This document shows, in pieces, positions 1 to 9,114 of a stretch of DNA of 64,000 nucleotides (its first letter is position 1; the number at the start of each line of letters is the position of its first letter). Both the position numbers and the translations under genes were made by a program. The notes beneath the pieces were generated by a model, which made no database searches, had not been told where the DNA came from, and saw only the letters and a list, made by a program, of their open reading frames with translations. This stretch comes from Microbacterium sufflavum (GTDB lineage Bacteria > Actinomycetota > Actinomycetes > Actinomycetales > Microbacteriaceae): contig NZ_JAHWXK010000001.1 of NCBI RefSeq assembly GCF_023091155.1, positions 2,356,001 through 2,420,000 on the forward strand, read 5' to 3'.

Positions 1-1679
1 GCACCCGTGCCCTGGAACTCGACGGTGATGGTGGTCGACTCGCCGGGCGCCAGCTGCACCTCGTGCTGCACGACGGACCGGTCGCCGAGCATCGCCGTCT
101 GAACGCCGTCGTCCTCACCGTCCCTGTCCACGTGGGACGGGGTGGCGCCCTCGGGGCCGTACACCGCGATGAGCGTGCGCACGGTGCCGGGCGGCACGCC
201 GTAGAAGCCGTCGCCCGTCACGTACGGCGGCAGGGAGGTCGCCGCGTCGGCGGGTGCGGTGTTCGTCCAGGTGACGGTGATCTGCGTGGTCGGCTCTCCG
301 TCGCAGCGCCCGACGGCGGTCGCGATCGTGGCGCGCGTGTAGTAGTCCATCTTCGCGCCGGTGCCGTCGTTGAACAGCACGCCCACGTGACTCGTGTCGG
401 CCGAGTCCGGGGGGATCGTGCCGCCGAGGGCGCTCGCGGCGAGCAGGGTCTCCTCGTCCTCGTGCGCGCTCCAGATGCGGATCCGACCCTCGCCCGCGGC
501 ATCGGCCAGCGCGCCGATCAGAGCCTGGGGATCGCCGCCCGACAGGGCTGCTCCGAACAGGCCGCCGGCCGCAAGAGCGAAGATGTCATCCTGTGCCACG
601 GGGTCGGGGACGGCCGCGTAGATCTCCGACAGCAGAATGCTCGTGATCGTGTCGGACGTCGCCGTGAAGGGCCCGAACGTCAGGTCGCCCGTGACCTCCA
701 TCAGATGCTCGGCGACCAGGGCGTCCACGGCGATCACCCCGTCGACCTGGCCGCCGAAACGCCCGACCCACCGTGCCGCGATCGTCTCGCCGGCCTCGCG
801 GAAGTCGGGGATGCTGGTGATGTTCTGCAGGAACCGTCCTGGGCGATCCTCGAACAGCGCCGTGGTGGACTCGCTCACCGGGAGGGGGACATCGAGGGCG
901 GGGAAGTCGCGCGTGGATGCCTGGCTCTGCAGGGTCACCCGCCCGTTCTCGGCGTGCAGCAGGGCGATCGAGCCGATGATGCCGCCCGAGGAGCGCAGTT
1001 CGGCGTTGTTCTGCATCGCGAGCACGTACGTGCGCGGCCCGTCGCCGCCCAGCATCGTGGGCAGGAGCACGGCAGCGCCGTGCAGCGAGCCCACGACCGT
1101 CGCCGCCTGCGTGACGGATCCTCGCATCTGACGGATGGCATCGGCGAGAGGGGGCAGCGTCGCATCGGCGTCGATGCGCTTGGCTCGGTCGTCGGCGGAG
1201 GTGAGCGACGCCGCGGCGGCGGCCAGGGGCTCCTCGACCTGGGCGAACGGCGCGAGGTTGATCGCGCCGTCGGTGAAGCCCAGGCTCGACAGGTCGAGAT
1301 CGGCGCCGACCTGCAGCAGGGGTCGCAGCGCCTCGGTCGATACGTCATCCGCGATCTCGGCGATCTCGCTGACGGCCTGGAAGTTCGGACCGACCCACGG
1401 CAGGACGCCGAACGCGTGCCAGATCGGATCGGAGGTGAGGTCATGGGCGGAGGCCGCGTTGCGGGCGATGGCATCGGAGATGGGCTCCGCGCCGTCGAGA
1501 TCGCCCTCCGCGATCGCCTGCTTCAGCTGGGTCGCGCCCTTCGCGACCTGACGCAGATCGTCCACCGCGCCGATGCCGCGGACCGTGACCCAGCCGATGG
1601 CGATCACGAGCAGCGTCAGGAGGATGCCGATGGTCCATCCGATCCATCGGCGTCGGGCAGGAAGTCGGCCATCGCTCAC
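1..1679 (-). CDS. DUF4012 domain-containing membrane-anchored protein (3' end beyond window)
   Basis: The frame runs open through the left edge, so the C-terminus is missing. The GTG start lies just before a single membrane helix at about residues 13-32 (WIGWTIGILLTLLVIAIGW), which leaves a long extracytoplasmic part. The stretch YVLAMQNNAELRSSGG, near residue 210, is the hallmark I associate with DUF4012. The family has no established biochemical role but is common in actinobacterial exopolysaccharide loci, which fits the neighbours here. It is divergent from the next glycosyltransferase gene. A TTGAAT hexamer 6 nt before the GTG could be a poor -10 element. A LytR-like wall-polymer role is conceivable but not shown. 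Confidence 0.85.
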   Translation of the reverse strand, partial: MSDGRLPARRRWIGWTIGILLTLLVIAIGWVTVRGIGAVDDLRQVAKGATQLKQAIAEGDLDGAEPISDAIARNAASAHDLTSDPIWHAFGVLPWVGPNFQAVSEIAEIADDVSTEALRPLLQVGADLDLSSLGFTDGAINLAPFAQVEEPLAAAAASLTSADDRAKRIDADATLPPLADAIRQMRGSVTQAATVVGSLHGAAVLLPTMLGGDGPRTYVLAMQNNAELRSSGGIIGSIALLHAENGRVTLQSQASTRDFPALDVPLPVSESTTALFEDRPGRFLQNITSIPDFREAGETIAARWVGRFGGQVDGVIAVDALVAEHLMEVTGDLTFGPFTATSDTITSILLSEIYAAVPDPVAQDDIFALAAGGLFGAALSGGDPQALIGALADAAGEGRIRIWSAHEDEETLLAASALGGTIPPDSADTSHVGVLFNDGTGAKMDYYTRATIATAVGRCDGEPTTQITVTWTNTAPADAATSLPPYVTGDGFYGVPPGTVRTLIAVYGPEGATPSHVDRDGEDDGVQTAMLGDRSVVQHEVQLAPGESTTITVEFQGTG

Positions 1680-1809
1680 TCGAGCATTCAAGCACGGTGG
1701 GTACGCGCGAGGCCATGGAGCGCGCACGTGAGGTCATGCGTTGCTGTGGGAACGCTGAAATTGCGGACCGGCGGGCGGTGCGCTCCACGGCTCCGCAGCA
1801 TGCCGCGGT

Positions 1810-1815
1810 TAGCCT
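1810..1815 (+). promoter_or_regulatory. Predicted -10 hexamer TAGCCT, leaderless start
   Basis: The hexamer fits TANNNT and stands 6 nt before the ATG of the glycosyltransferase, which leaves no room for a ribosome binding site. Confidence 0.5.
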
Positions 1816-1821
1816 GAACCC

Positions 1822-2895
1822 ATGGGTGCTCGGCTGCGTGTGGTTCTGGATCAACTGGTGCACGTCGTGGACCAGGACCAGGCCACGGCGGCACGTGAGC
1901 TGACGGCGGCGCTCGTCGCGACGGCCCCGTCCGGCTGCGCGGTCGACGCGATCGTACCGGCGGGCGCGCAGGTGGACGTCACCGGGGTCGACGAGGTGCG
2001 CACGCTCGGTCTCGGTCGCCGGGAACTGGCGGCCTCGTGGCAGCTGGGCATCGCTCCGGGTGTGGGCGGCGGGATGATCCATGCGCCCACGCTGATGGCG
2101 CCGCTCGTGCGCCACGACAGGGTGCACGACCACGATCAGACCACCGTGACGGTGTGGGACCTGTGCGCCTGGGACGACCCGGGCGCCCTGTCGAAGTCGG
2201 CCGTGGCCTGGCAGCGCGGCATGCTCCGCCGTGCCGCGCGGCACGCGGACGCCGTGGTCGTGCCGACCCACGCCGTGGGGGAGCGTCTGGCCGAGATCGC
2301 CCGACTCGGCGACCGGATCCGCGTCATCGCCGGCGCACCGCCGCACGATTTCGCCGTGCCTGCCGACGCCGAGTCCCGGCGGGGCGCGCTGTCCCTGCCG
2401 TCGGAGTACATCGTCCTGACCGGATCGGCGGACACCCTCGCGGCGGGGTTCCGTGGAGCCGTCGCCGCCGGCGTCGATGCCGTGGTGCTCGACGCCCCGG
2501 AGGGCTCGGAGCCGCGGCTGGCCGAGGTCGCCTCCGCCGCAGGCCTGCCCGAACGGCGCGCGCACGTGCGCGGTGCGCTGTCGGCAGCGGACCGCGCTGC
2601 CGTGCTCTCGGGGGCGTCCGCCTACGCGGCGACGAGGACGGTCGCGGGGTGGCCGTGGCGCGCCGTCGAGGCGCTCACCGTCGGGGTGCCCGTCGTGGCG
2701 AGCGATACCGGGTGCCACCGTGACGTGATCGCGGACGGCGGGATGTTCGCCGCGCCGGACGACCTGCCCGACGCGCTCGCCGATGCGGCGGGCAACGGTT
2801 CTGCGCGCTTGCGGGTGCTTGCATCGGACCGCTCGCGCGCGTTCTCCTGGGCGGGCGCGGCAGAGAGGGTGTGGAGCCTGCACGCCGACCTGTGA
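1822..2895 (+). CDS. Glycosyltransferase, GT4-like
   Basis: A cytoplasmic glycosyltransferase of 357 residues with the GT-B layout. The N-terminal half contains VTVWDLCAWDDPG and a helix with HADAVVVPTHAVGERL. The C-terminal nucleotide-sugar half carries EALTVGVPVVASDTGCHRDV, the usual GT4 donor-site region. Donor and acceptor cannot be told from sequence. It precedes the secreted beta-propeller gene and lies opposite the DUF4012 gene, so it probably helps build the surface polymer of this locus. No signal peptide or membrane helix is evident. Confidence 0.82.
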   Translation: MGARLRVVLDQLVHVVDQDQATAARELTAALVATAPSGCAVDAIVPAGAQVDVTGVDEVRTLGLGRRELAASWQLGIAPGVGGGMIHAPTLMAPLVRHDRVHDHDQTTVTVWDLCAWDDPGALSKSAVAWQRGMLRRAARHADAVVVPTHAVGERLAEIARLGDRIRVIAGAPPHDFAVPADAESRRGALSLPSEYIVLTGSADTLAAGFRGAVAAGVDAVVLDAPEGSEPRLAEVASAAGLPERRAHVRGALSAADRAAVLSGASAYAATRTVAGWPWRAVEALTVGVPVVASDTGCHRDVIADGGMFAAPDDLPDALADAAGNGSARLRVLASDRSRAFSWAGAAERVWSLHADL

Positions 2896-2996
2896 ACGGC
2901 TGGGAAGACGCTGCACAATCGGGCGACACGCCGAATTCCCCTGGTGGAAACGTCGCAACAGTGGCATCATCCCGCAACTTCCGTCACACTGGTCAC

Positions 2997-5438
2997 ATGT
3001 CTCGACGTGCCCCACGCTCGCGAAACACCCTGAGGACCTCCCGACTCCTCACCTGTTTCCTCGCCGTCTCCGCCCTCCTCGTCGGCACCGTCGTGCCGGC
3101 CACCGCCGCGACGGCCGCCGCTTCCGCTTCCGCGCCCGTCGCCCGCGCGGTCGGCGCCCCCGCGGCGTCGGGGATCGCGAAGAGCACGCTCGCCGGCTTC
3201 ACGCCCGGCAACATCATCAGCGACGCCGTCTTCACCAACAAGGACACGATGACGGAGGCGCAGATCCAGGCCTTCTTCAACGCGCGCGTCTCGCGGTGCC
3301 TCGGCGGCACCGACGAGGACGGTCGTCCCATCGTGTGCATCAAGGACTTCAAGATGACCACGGTCACTCGGGCCGCCGACCAGTACTGCGACGGATACAC
3401 CGGCGCCGCGAACGAGAGTGCCGCGCGCATCATCTACCGTGCAGCGCAGTCGTGCGGGATCAACCCGCAGGTGCTCATCGTGATGCTCCAGAAGGAGCAG
3501 AGCCTGGTCAACCACACGTGGCCCAGCGCCTGGCGCTACGACATCGCGCTCGGACAGGGCTGCCCGGACGACGCGCCCTGCGACCCGCAGTACGTCGGCT
3601 TCTTCCACCAGATCTACGGCGCCGCCCGCCAGATGCAGATCTACATGGAGGGCAAGTGGTTCCAGTACTACGCGCCCGGCCGCACCTGGAACATCCTCTT
3701 CAACCCGAACCGCGCGTGCGGCTCCTCGCCGGTGTACATCGCCAACAAGGCGACCTCGGCCCTCTACTACTACACGCCGTACCAGCCGAACGCCGCGGCG
3801 CTGCGCGCCGGATACGGCGACGGCGACACCTGCTCGGCCTACGGCAACCGCAACTTCTACAACTACTTCACCGACTGGTTCGGCTCCACCCAGGCGCCCC
3901 AGGTGCCCTCGCTCGCCTCGGTCAGCTCCTCGTCGTACATGGTCGGCGTCGACAGTGCCGGCGTGCTGTGGGGATACCCGTTCGCGAAGAACGTGTGGGG
4001 CAACCGCAAGCAGCTCGCGAGCGGCCTGACCGGGGTCAGCGCGGCCATGGTGGTCGGCGATCTCGACGGCAGCGGCACGCGCGACCTCATCATCCGCCAG
4101 GGCAACGGCGTCTCGGTGATGCGCGGCAGCGGCGCCAGCTTCTCGGCACCGCAGTCGCTGAACCTGGACTGGAGCGGCGTGGTGCTCTCCACCGCCGCGG
4201 GCGACCTCGACGGCGACGGCATCCCCGACGTGCTCACCACCGCCAAGAACGGCGACCTCATGCTGTGGCGCGGCAACGACAAGGGCGGCCTCCTGCCTGC
4301 GATCCGCGTCGGCTGGGGGTGGGCAGGCATGAACATGCTCGTCGGCAACATCGACCTCAACGGCGACGGCAACCCCGACCTCATCGGCAGGGACGCCGCC
4401 GGTCGACTGTTCGCCTACTACGGAGACGGCGGCGGCGGCTGGACCGGCTCCCGTCAGCTCGGGCAGGGCTGGGGCGGCATGACCGCGATCTTCGTGCCGG
4501 GCGACTTCACGGGCGACGGCGTCAACGACGTGGCGGCGCGCACCGCGAACGGCGACCTCTACATGTACCCCGGCGACGGACGGGGAGCGATCACGTCGAG
4601 CGGCAAGATCGGCAACGGCTGGCAGATCCTGTCGGCGCTGACCGGTTCGGGCGACCTCGTCACCAAGCCGCGGGCCATGCCATCGGGCGTGGGCGACGTC
4701 GACCGTGACGGCGGACCCGACGTGCTCGGGCTCACGGCACAGGGGAACCTCAACCTCTACCGCGGGAACGGCGCCGGTGCCTGGCGCGGCTCCCAGCAGA
4801 TCGGCTCGGGGTGGACGGCGGGCGACCGACTGATCCCCATGGGCGACTTCAACGGCGACGGGTACCGCGACCTCGGCCGGGTGACTCCCGACGGACGGCT
4901 CTGGCTGATCCCCGGCGTCGCGGGCGGCTACGGGCAGCCCGTCGTGATCGGCAACGGCTGGCAGAACCACACGCTCCTCGTGGGCGGCATCGACTTCGAC
5001 GGCGACCGCAACACCGACATGATCGCGCGCAACTCCGCCGGCCACCTCGTGTACTACCGCGGTGACGGCAGGGGCGGCTGGGCGAGCCAGGCCATCCAGA
5101 TCGGCTACGGCTGGGGCGGCTTCGACATGGCCGTCAACGGCGGCGACTTCGACGGCGACGGTCGGGCGGACCTCATCATGCGCACGACCGACGCGCGCCT
5201 GTGGGTGTACCCGACCAACGGCACGGGCGGCTGGGGCACGCCGCGTCAGATCGGTGTCGGGTGGGGCGGCTTCAACGCCCTGTTCAGCCCCGGCGACTTC
5301 GACGGCGACGGCACCTCCGACCTCCTCGGGCGGCACACGAACGGCAACCTCTACCTGTTCCGCGGTGACGGCCGTGGCGGCTGGGGCGCGAGCGGCGTGA
5401 TCGGGAACGGCTGGAACACGCTCACCGCCCTCGGCTGA
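2997..5438 (+). CDS. Secreted FG-GAP/VCBS beta-propeller protein with an N-terminal lysozyme-like domain
   Basis: The chosen ATG gives an 813-residue protein that opens with arginines and a signal peptide ending near ATAATA. An upstream in-frame start would put 42 residues before the signal and is unlikely. Residues about 60-300 form a globular domain with four or more cysteines and the segment QVLIVMLQKEQSLV, which resembles a transglycosylase or lysozyme helix; the Glu there is a possible catalytic residue. The rest is FG-GAP repeats, with nine calcium-loop motifs such as GDLDGDGIPD, GDFTGDGVND and GDFDGDGTSD. It is probably a wall-associated or secreted protein. It lies just upstream of an ABC polysaccharide exporter. 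The substrate is unknown. Confidence 0.82.
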   Translation: MSRRAPRSRNTLRTSRLLTCFLAVSALLVGTVVPATAATAAASASAPVARAVGAPAASGIAKSTLAGFTPGNIISDAVFTNKDTMTEAQIQAFFNARVSRCLGGTDEDGRPIVCIKDFKMTTVTRAADQYCDGYTGAANESAARIIYRAAQSCGINPQVLIVMLQKEQSLVNHTWPSAWRYDIALGQGCPDDAPCDPQYVGFFHQIYGAARQMQIYMEGKWFQYYAPGRTWNILFNPNRACGSSPVYIANKATSALYYYTPYQPNAAALRAGYGDGDTCSAYGNRNFYNYFTDWFGSTQAPQVPSLASVSSSSYMVGVDSAGVLWGYPFAKNVWGNRKQLASGLTGVSAAMVVGDLDGSGTRDLIIRQGNGVSVMRGSGASFSAPQSLNLDWSGVVLSTAAGDLDGDGIPDVLTTAKNGDLMLWRGNDKGGLLPAIRVGWGWAGMNMLVGNIDLNGDGNPDLIGRDAAGRLFAYYGDGGGGWTGSRQLGQGWGGMTAIFVPGDFTGDGVNDVAARTANGDLYMYPGDGRGAITSSGKIGNGWQILSALTGSGDLVTKPRAMPSGVGDVDRDGGPDVLGLTAQGNLNLYRGNGAGAWRGSQQIGSGWTAGDRLIPMGDFNGDGYRDLGRVTPDGRLWLIPGVAGGYGQPVVIGNGWQNHTLLVGGIDFDGDRNTDMIARNSAGHLVYYRGDGRGGWASQAIQIGYGWGGFDMAVNGGDFDGDGRADLIMRTTDARLWVYPTNGTGGWGTPRQIGVGWGGFNALFSPGDFDGDGTSDLLGRHTNGNLYLFRGDGRGGWGASGVIGNGWNTLTALG

Positions 5439-5471
5439 GCGCGTGCCGTGAAGGCGTCCGGACGGGTGCCA

Positions 5472-5477
5472 TAGGAT
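5472..5477 (+). promoter_or_regulatory. Predicted -10 hexamer TAGGAT ahead of the first Wzm/Wzt operon
   Basis: TAGGAT is followed after 6 nt by a GTG that opens a nine-codon frame ending directly before the permease ATG. This suggests a leaderless upstream reading frame. Confidence 0.45.
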
Positions 5478-5483
5478 ACTGGA

Positions 5484-5513
5484 GTGCGCCGCGGCGACCG
5501 CCGCCGCAGCTGA
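5484..5513 (+). CDS. Putative arginine-rich leader peptide (9 codons)
   Basis: GTG begins a short frame encoding VRRGDRRRS followed by TGA, and the stop codon abuts the ATG of the ABC permease. Five of nine residues are arginine. With a -10-like TAGGAT 6 nt upstream the message would begin at the GTG. Translation of the leader could then deliver ribosomes to the permease start. Arginine-rich codons are also expected by chance in this GC-rich DNA, so the call is tentative. Confidence 0.3.
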   Translation: MRRGDRRRS

Positions 5514-6428
5514 ATGAGTGGGGCCGTGACAGATACCCGAGATCTTTTCGCCGTCGTCCCGCGTTCCTCCTTCGACACCCCCGGCACGAGTCGCGGTCTG
5601 ATCGATGTGGTGCGCTGGCGGTATCTGCTGTATCTGCTCGTGCGGACCGGCGTCACCACCCGCTACCGCAACTCGGTGCTCGGCTGGACCTGGTCGTACG
5701 TGCGACCCGGGGCGCAGTTCCTGGTGTTCTGGGTGGTCCTCGGATTGTTCCTCAGCCTGAACAGGAACATCGAGAGCTACCCCGTCTACCTGTTCTCGGG
5801 CATCGTCGTCATCAACCTCTTCTCCGAGGCGTTCAAGAACGCGACGACGTCGATCGTGAACAACGCCCCGCTCGTGCGGAAGGTGTTCCTGCCGCGGCAG
5901 CTCTTCGCCGTCTCCGCCGTGCTGGTGGCGTTCATCCACTTCCTCCCGCAGCTGGCCCTGCTGCTGATCGTGTGCCTCTTCCTCGGCTGGATCCCCGGGA
6001 TCACCGTGCTCTCGGTGCTCGCCGCGCTGGCGGGCATCGTCATCGTCACGCTGTTCGCGCTGGGGCTCGGCCTGTTCTTCGGCGCGATCAACGTGCGGTT
6101 CCGTGACGCGGAGAACATCGTCGAACTGCTGCTCCTGCTCGCGACCTGGGCCTCGCCCGTGCTCTACGCGTGGACGATGGTGCAGGAGGCCGTCCGCACG
6201 CTCGGCTGGCCGGACTGGATCCTCGAGCTCTACATGCTGAACCCGATCACGCAGGGCGTCGAGCTGTTCCACTACGCCTTCTGGCGTCCGGTCACCGAGA
6301 CGACCATGCCGCTGCCGCCCGGCCTCGGCTGGAACACGCTGTGGACGTTCCTGATCGCCCTGGGCACGCTGCTGATCGGGCAGCTCGTCTTCCGCCGACT
6401 CGAGGGAAGGTTCGCGCAGGACCTATGA
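5514..6428 (+). CDS. ABC-2 type polysaccharide export permease (Wzm/TagG-like)
   Basis: An inner-membrane permease of 304 residues with about six transmembrane helices. It has the family N-terminus in which a cytoplasmic segment (RYLLYLLVRTGVTTRYRNS, then LGWTWSYVRPGAQFL) precedes the first helix. Such subunits export lipid-linked glycans with an ATPase partner. The ATPase gene follows with an ATGA overlap, so the two are translationally coupled. A second Wzm/Wzt pair occurs near 34-37 kb, so this one probably serves a different polymer. The start could also be the GTG four codons further in. Confidence 0.9.
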   Translation: MSGAVTDTRDLFAVVPRSSFDTPGTSRGLIDVVRWRYLLYLLVRTGVTTRYRNSVLGWTWSYVRPGAQFLVFWVVLGLFLSLNRNIESYPVYLFSGIVVINLFSEAFKNATTSIVNNAPLVRKVFLPRQLFAVSAVLVAFIHFLPQLALLLIVCLFLGWIPGITVLSVLAALAGIVIVTLFALGLGLFFGAINVRFRDAENIVELLLLLATWASPVLYAWTMVQEAVRTLGWPDWILELYMLNPITQGVELFHYAFWRPVTETTMPLPPGLGWNTLWTFLIALGTLLIGQLVFRRLEGRFAQDL

Positions 6429-7162
6429 GTACCGCCATCGCCCCCCGCCCGAGCATCGTCGTCGACGGTGTGCGGAAGAACTTCACGCTGAACCACGCGC
6501 TGTCGCTCAAGGACACCGTGGTCGCCTGGATCCGACGTCGCAAGACCTCCAGTACCTTCGAGGCGCTCAAGGGGCTCGACCTCGTCATCAACGAGGGGGA
6601 GTCGGTCGCGATCCTCGGGCTCAACGGCTCGGGCAAGTCCACTCTCCTCAAGCTCATCTCGGGGGTCATGGAACCCGACGCGGGCGAGGTGCTCACGCGC
6701 GGCAGGGTCGCGGGTCTCATCGAGGTCGGTGCCGGCTTCCACCCCGAGCTGTCCGGGCGCGAGAACGTGTTCCTCAACGCGGCGATCCTGGGCATGCAGC
6801 GCAAGGAGATCGAGGAGCGCTACGACGAGATCGTCGCGTTCAGCGAGATCGAGCAGTTCATCGACCAGGAGGTCAAGCACTACTCCTCCGGCATGTTCAT
6901 GCGGCTCGCGTTCTCCGTGGCGATCCACGTCGAGCTGGACGTGCTGCTCGTCGACGAGATCCTGTCGGTCGGCGACGCGCCCTTCCGGGAGAAGTGCCGG
7001 CAGAAGTTCGGCGAGCTGATCGCGCAGAAGAAGACCCTCGTCGTCGTGAGCCACGACATGGAGATGGTGCGTGAGCTCTGCACCCGAGGCGTGGTGATCA
7101 ACAAGGGCGAGGTCGTGTACGACGGCGAGATCGAGGGCGCGATCGCGTTGGTCGACGAATGA
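6425..7162 (+). CDS. ABC transporter ATP-binding protein for polysaccharide export (Wzt/TagH-like)
   Basis: A 245-residue ATPase that powers the preceding permease. It has Walker A GLNGSGKST near residue 70, the Wzt-type signature HYSSGMFMRLAFS instead of a plain LSGGQ, Walker B VLLVDEILSVGD and the switch histidine in VVSHDMEM. There is no C-terminal carbohydrate-binding domain as in longer Wzt proteins, so chain-end recognition is not expected. It overlaps the genes on both sides by ATGA, making a three-gene coupled unit with the permease and the next membrane protein. Confidence 0.92.
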   Translation: MSTAIAPRPSIVVDGVRKNFTLNHALSLKDTVVAWIRRRKTSSTFEALKGLDLVINEGESVAILGLNGSGKSTLLKLISGVMEPDAGEVLTRGRVAGLIEVGAGFHPELSGRENVFLNAAILGMQRKEIEERYDEIVAFSEIEQFIDQEVKHYSSGMFMRLAFSVAIHVELDVLLVDEILSVGDAPFREKCRQKFGELIAQKKTLVVVSHDMEMVRELCTRGVVINKGEVVYDGEIEGAIALVDE

Positions 7163-9114
7163 TCGGCGACTGGGTCGCGCAGTCGGGGCTGATCGCCCTG
7201 ACGCTCCTCGTCTTCTTCGTCCCCGGTCTTCTGCTGGGCGCCGCTCTCCGTCTGCGCGGGTTGACGCTCTGGGCGTCGGCCCCGAGCCTCTCGGTCGGCA
7301 CGCTCGCGGTGCTGGCCATCGTCTTCCCGTTCCTCGGGGTGCACTGGGGTCTCGCTTCTGTCGGCATCGCGGTCGCGGTCGTCGTGGCGGTGGTGTTCGC
7401 GGTGTCGCTGCTGCTTCGTCGCGGTCGCAGCGTGGCCGACGTGCCACGGCGGCAGCCCCGGCACCTCGCGCTCCTGGCCGTCGGCCTCATCGTCGGCGGC
7501 GGCCTCAACGCGGCGCGATTGATGGCGTACGTCGGCACCCCGACCGCGATCTCCCAGACGAACGACGCCGTCTTCCACCTGAACGCGCTGCGCTGGGCCG
7601 CCGAGTCCGGCACGGTCTCGTCGCTCGACCTCTCCGGCCTGCTGGGCGGATCCACCTTCTATCCCGCGGCCTGGCACGCCATGACCTCCCTGGTGGCTCT
7701 GGACATCGGCTCGATCCCGGTCGCGGCCAACATCGTCGCGCTGGTGATCGCCGCGGTGGTGTGGCCGCTGAGCGTGTCGCTGCTCGCCCACGTCGTCAGC
7801 CGCGGGGATGCACTGGTCACGGCGCTGGCGGCCGGGTTGTCGGCGGGCCTGATGGCGTTCCCGCAGCTCATGTTCGAGTGGGGTGTCCTGTACCCCTACG
7901 CCCTCTCGCTCGCCGTCGTCCCCGCCGCGGTCGCCCTCACGATCGTCGCGGTGCGGACGTGGCGGGGCGCACGGCGCGGTGAACGCCTTCTGGCCGCTGC
8001 GGGTCCGGGCGTCGCCGCGCTCCTGGCGGTGACGGCGGCCACGCTGTCGCAGCCGTCGTCCGTGCTCACGTGGGGTGCGCTGGTGATGCTGTGGTTCTCC
8101 GGGAGCCTGCTGCTCGGCATCCGCCGCCCCGGCGCGCGCCCTGTGCTGCGGTGGAGCGTGATCGTGGTCGGCTGGGCCGCGGTGGGCGTCGTGTGGCTCG
8201 TCCTGGCCTACCTCGCCGGACCGGTGCTGTGGCGGTCGTACCGCGGCGTGTTCGGCGCGATCGCCGACGTGCTGGTGAACAGCCACTCGCTGCTGCCCGC
8301 GGCGTGGGGGATGAGCGTGCTGCTGCTGGCCGGATTGATCGCCGCCGTGCGCGACCGGCGACTGCGGTGGCTGGCGGTGGGATGGGCCGGGTTCTCGCTG
8401 CTCTACATCGTGAGCGTCGGCACCGACCTTCCCTTCATCAAGAGGGCCCTCACCGGTCCCTGGTACGGCGACTCCTTCCGGCTCGCGGCGATGGTGCCGA
8501 TCGTCGTCGTCCCCCTCGCCGCCTTCGGCCTCGCCATGATCGTGCGGATGGTGTCCGCCGCGATCCCGAGGCTCACGGGAGCGCGTCGCGACGCGGTCGC
8601 GCTGGTCTCGCTGGCGGTCGTCGCCGTGGTCGGGATCGTCAACGTCGCGCTCTCCCCGGTGGTGCTACTGCGCGTCGCGGACGAGACGGACGAGCAGTCC
8701 CGCTACGCGATGAACGCCGACAGCTACCTCTCCGACGACGAGTACCGCCTGCTCACCGAGCTTCCCGACCTCGTGTCGCGGGATTCGCTGATCATCGCGA
8801 ACCCCTCCACGGGAGCCGGCTTCGCCTACGTGCTCGGGGAGCGCGACATCGTCCCCCGCACGTGGGCGCCGCCGCAGTCCGCCGCGTGGGACGTGATCGC
8901 CGCGCACCTGCGTGACGCTGCGGAGGACCCCGCGGTGTGCGAGGCCCTCGCCGCCTACGGCGACCCGGAGTACGTGCTCGACTTCGGCATCGGCGGCACC
9001 GGTCCCGGCGAGTACCTCATGCCCGGCATGACCGACTTCGAGGACCGGCCGGGATTCGAGGAGGTCGCCTCGGAGGGTGACGCGAGCCTCTGGCGGATCA
9101 CCGCCTGCGGCTAA
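7159..9114 (+). CDS. Large polytopic membrane protein, DUF6541-like
   Basis: A 651-residue protein with roughly a dozen or more hydrophobic helices through residue ~510 and a soluble extracytoplasmic C-terminal domain of about 140 residues. The helix-loop segment TPTAISQTNDAVFHLNALRW, with its acidic residue and histidine, resembles the first external loop of GT-C glycosyltransferases. I assign it to the DUF6541 type seen in actinobacterial polysaccharide loci. It is coupled to the ATPase gene by ATGA overlap, so a role in modifying or polymerising the exported glycan is likely but unproven. Its stop codon overlaps that of the convergent gene. Confidence 0.72.
   Translation: MIGDWVAQSGLIALTLLVFFVPGLLLGAALRLRGLTLWASAPSLSVGTLAVLAIVFPFLGVHWGLASVGIAVAVVVAVVFAVSLLLRRGRSVADVPRRQPRHLALLAVGLIVGGGLNAARLMAYVGTPTAISQTNDAVFHLNALRWAAESGTVSSLDLSGLLGGSTFYPAAWHAMTSLVALDIGSIPVAANIVALVIAAVVWPLSVSLLAHVVSRGDALVTALAAGLSAGLMAFPQLMFEWGVLYPYALSLAVVPAAVALTIVAVRTWRGARRGERLLAAAGPGVAALLAVTAATLSQPSSVLTWGALVMLWFSGSLLLGIRRPGARPVLRWSVIVVGWAAVGVVWLVLAYLAGPVLWRSYRGVFGAIADVLVNSHSLLPAAWGMSVLLLAGLIAAVRDRRLRWLAVGWAGFSLLYIVSVGTDLPFIKRALTGPWYGDSFRLAAMVPIVVVPLAAFGLAMIVRMVSAAIPRLTGARRDAVALVSLAVVAVVGIVNVALSPVVLLRVADETDEQSRYAMNADSYLSDDEYRLLTELPDLVSRDSLIIANPSTGAGFAYVLGERDIVPRTWAPPQSAAWDVIAAHLRDAAEDPAVCEALAAYGDPEYVLDFGIGGTGPGEYLMPGMTDFEDRPGFEEVASEGDASLWRITACG

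Noticed and set aside
2967..6272. Long minus-strand open frame of about 1100 codons
   Set aside because: It lies opposite the beta-propeller and permease genes, is dominated by Arg, Ala, Val, His, Glu and Asp with no domain pattern, and arises because stop codons are rare in this GC-rich DNA.
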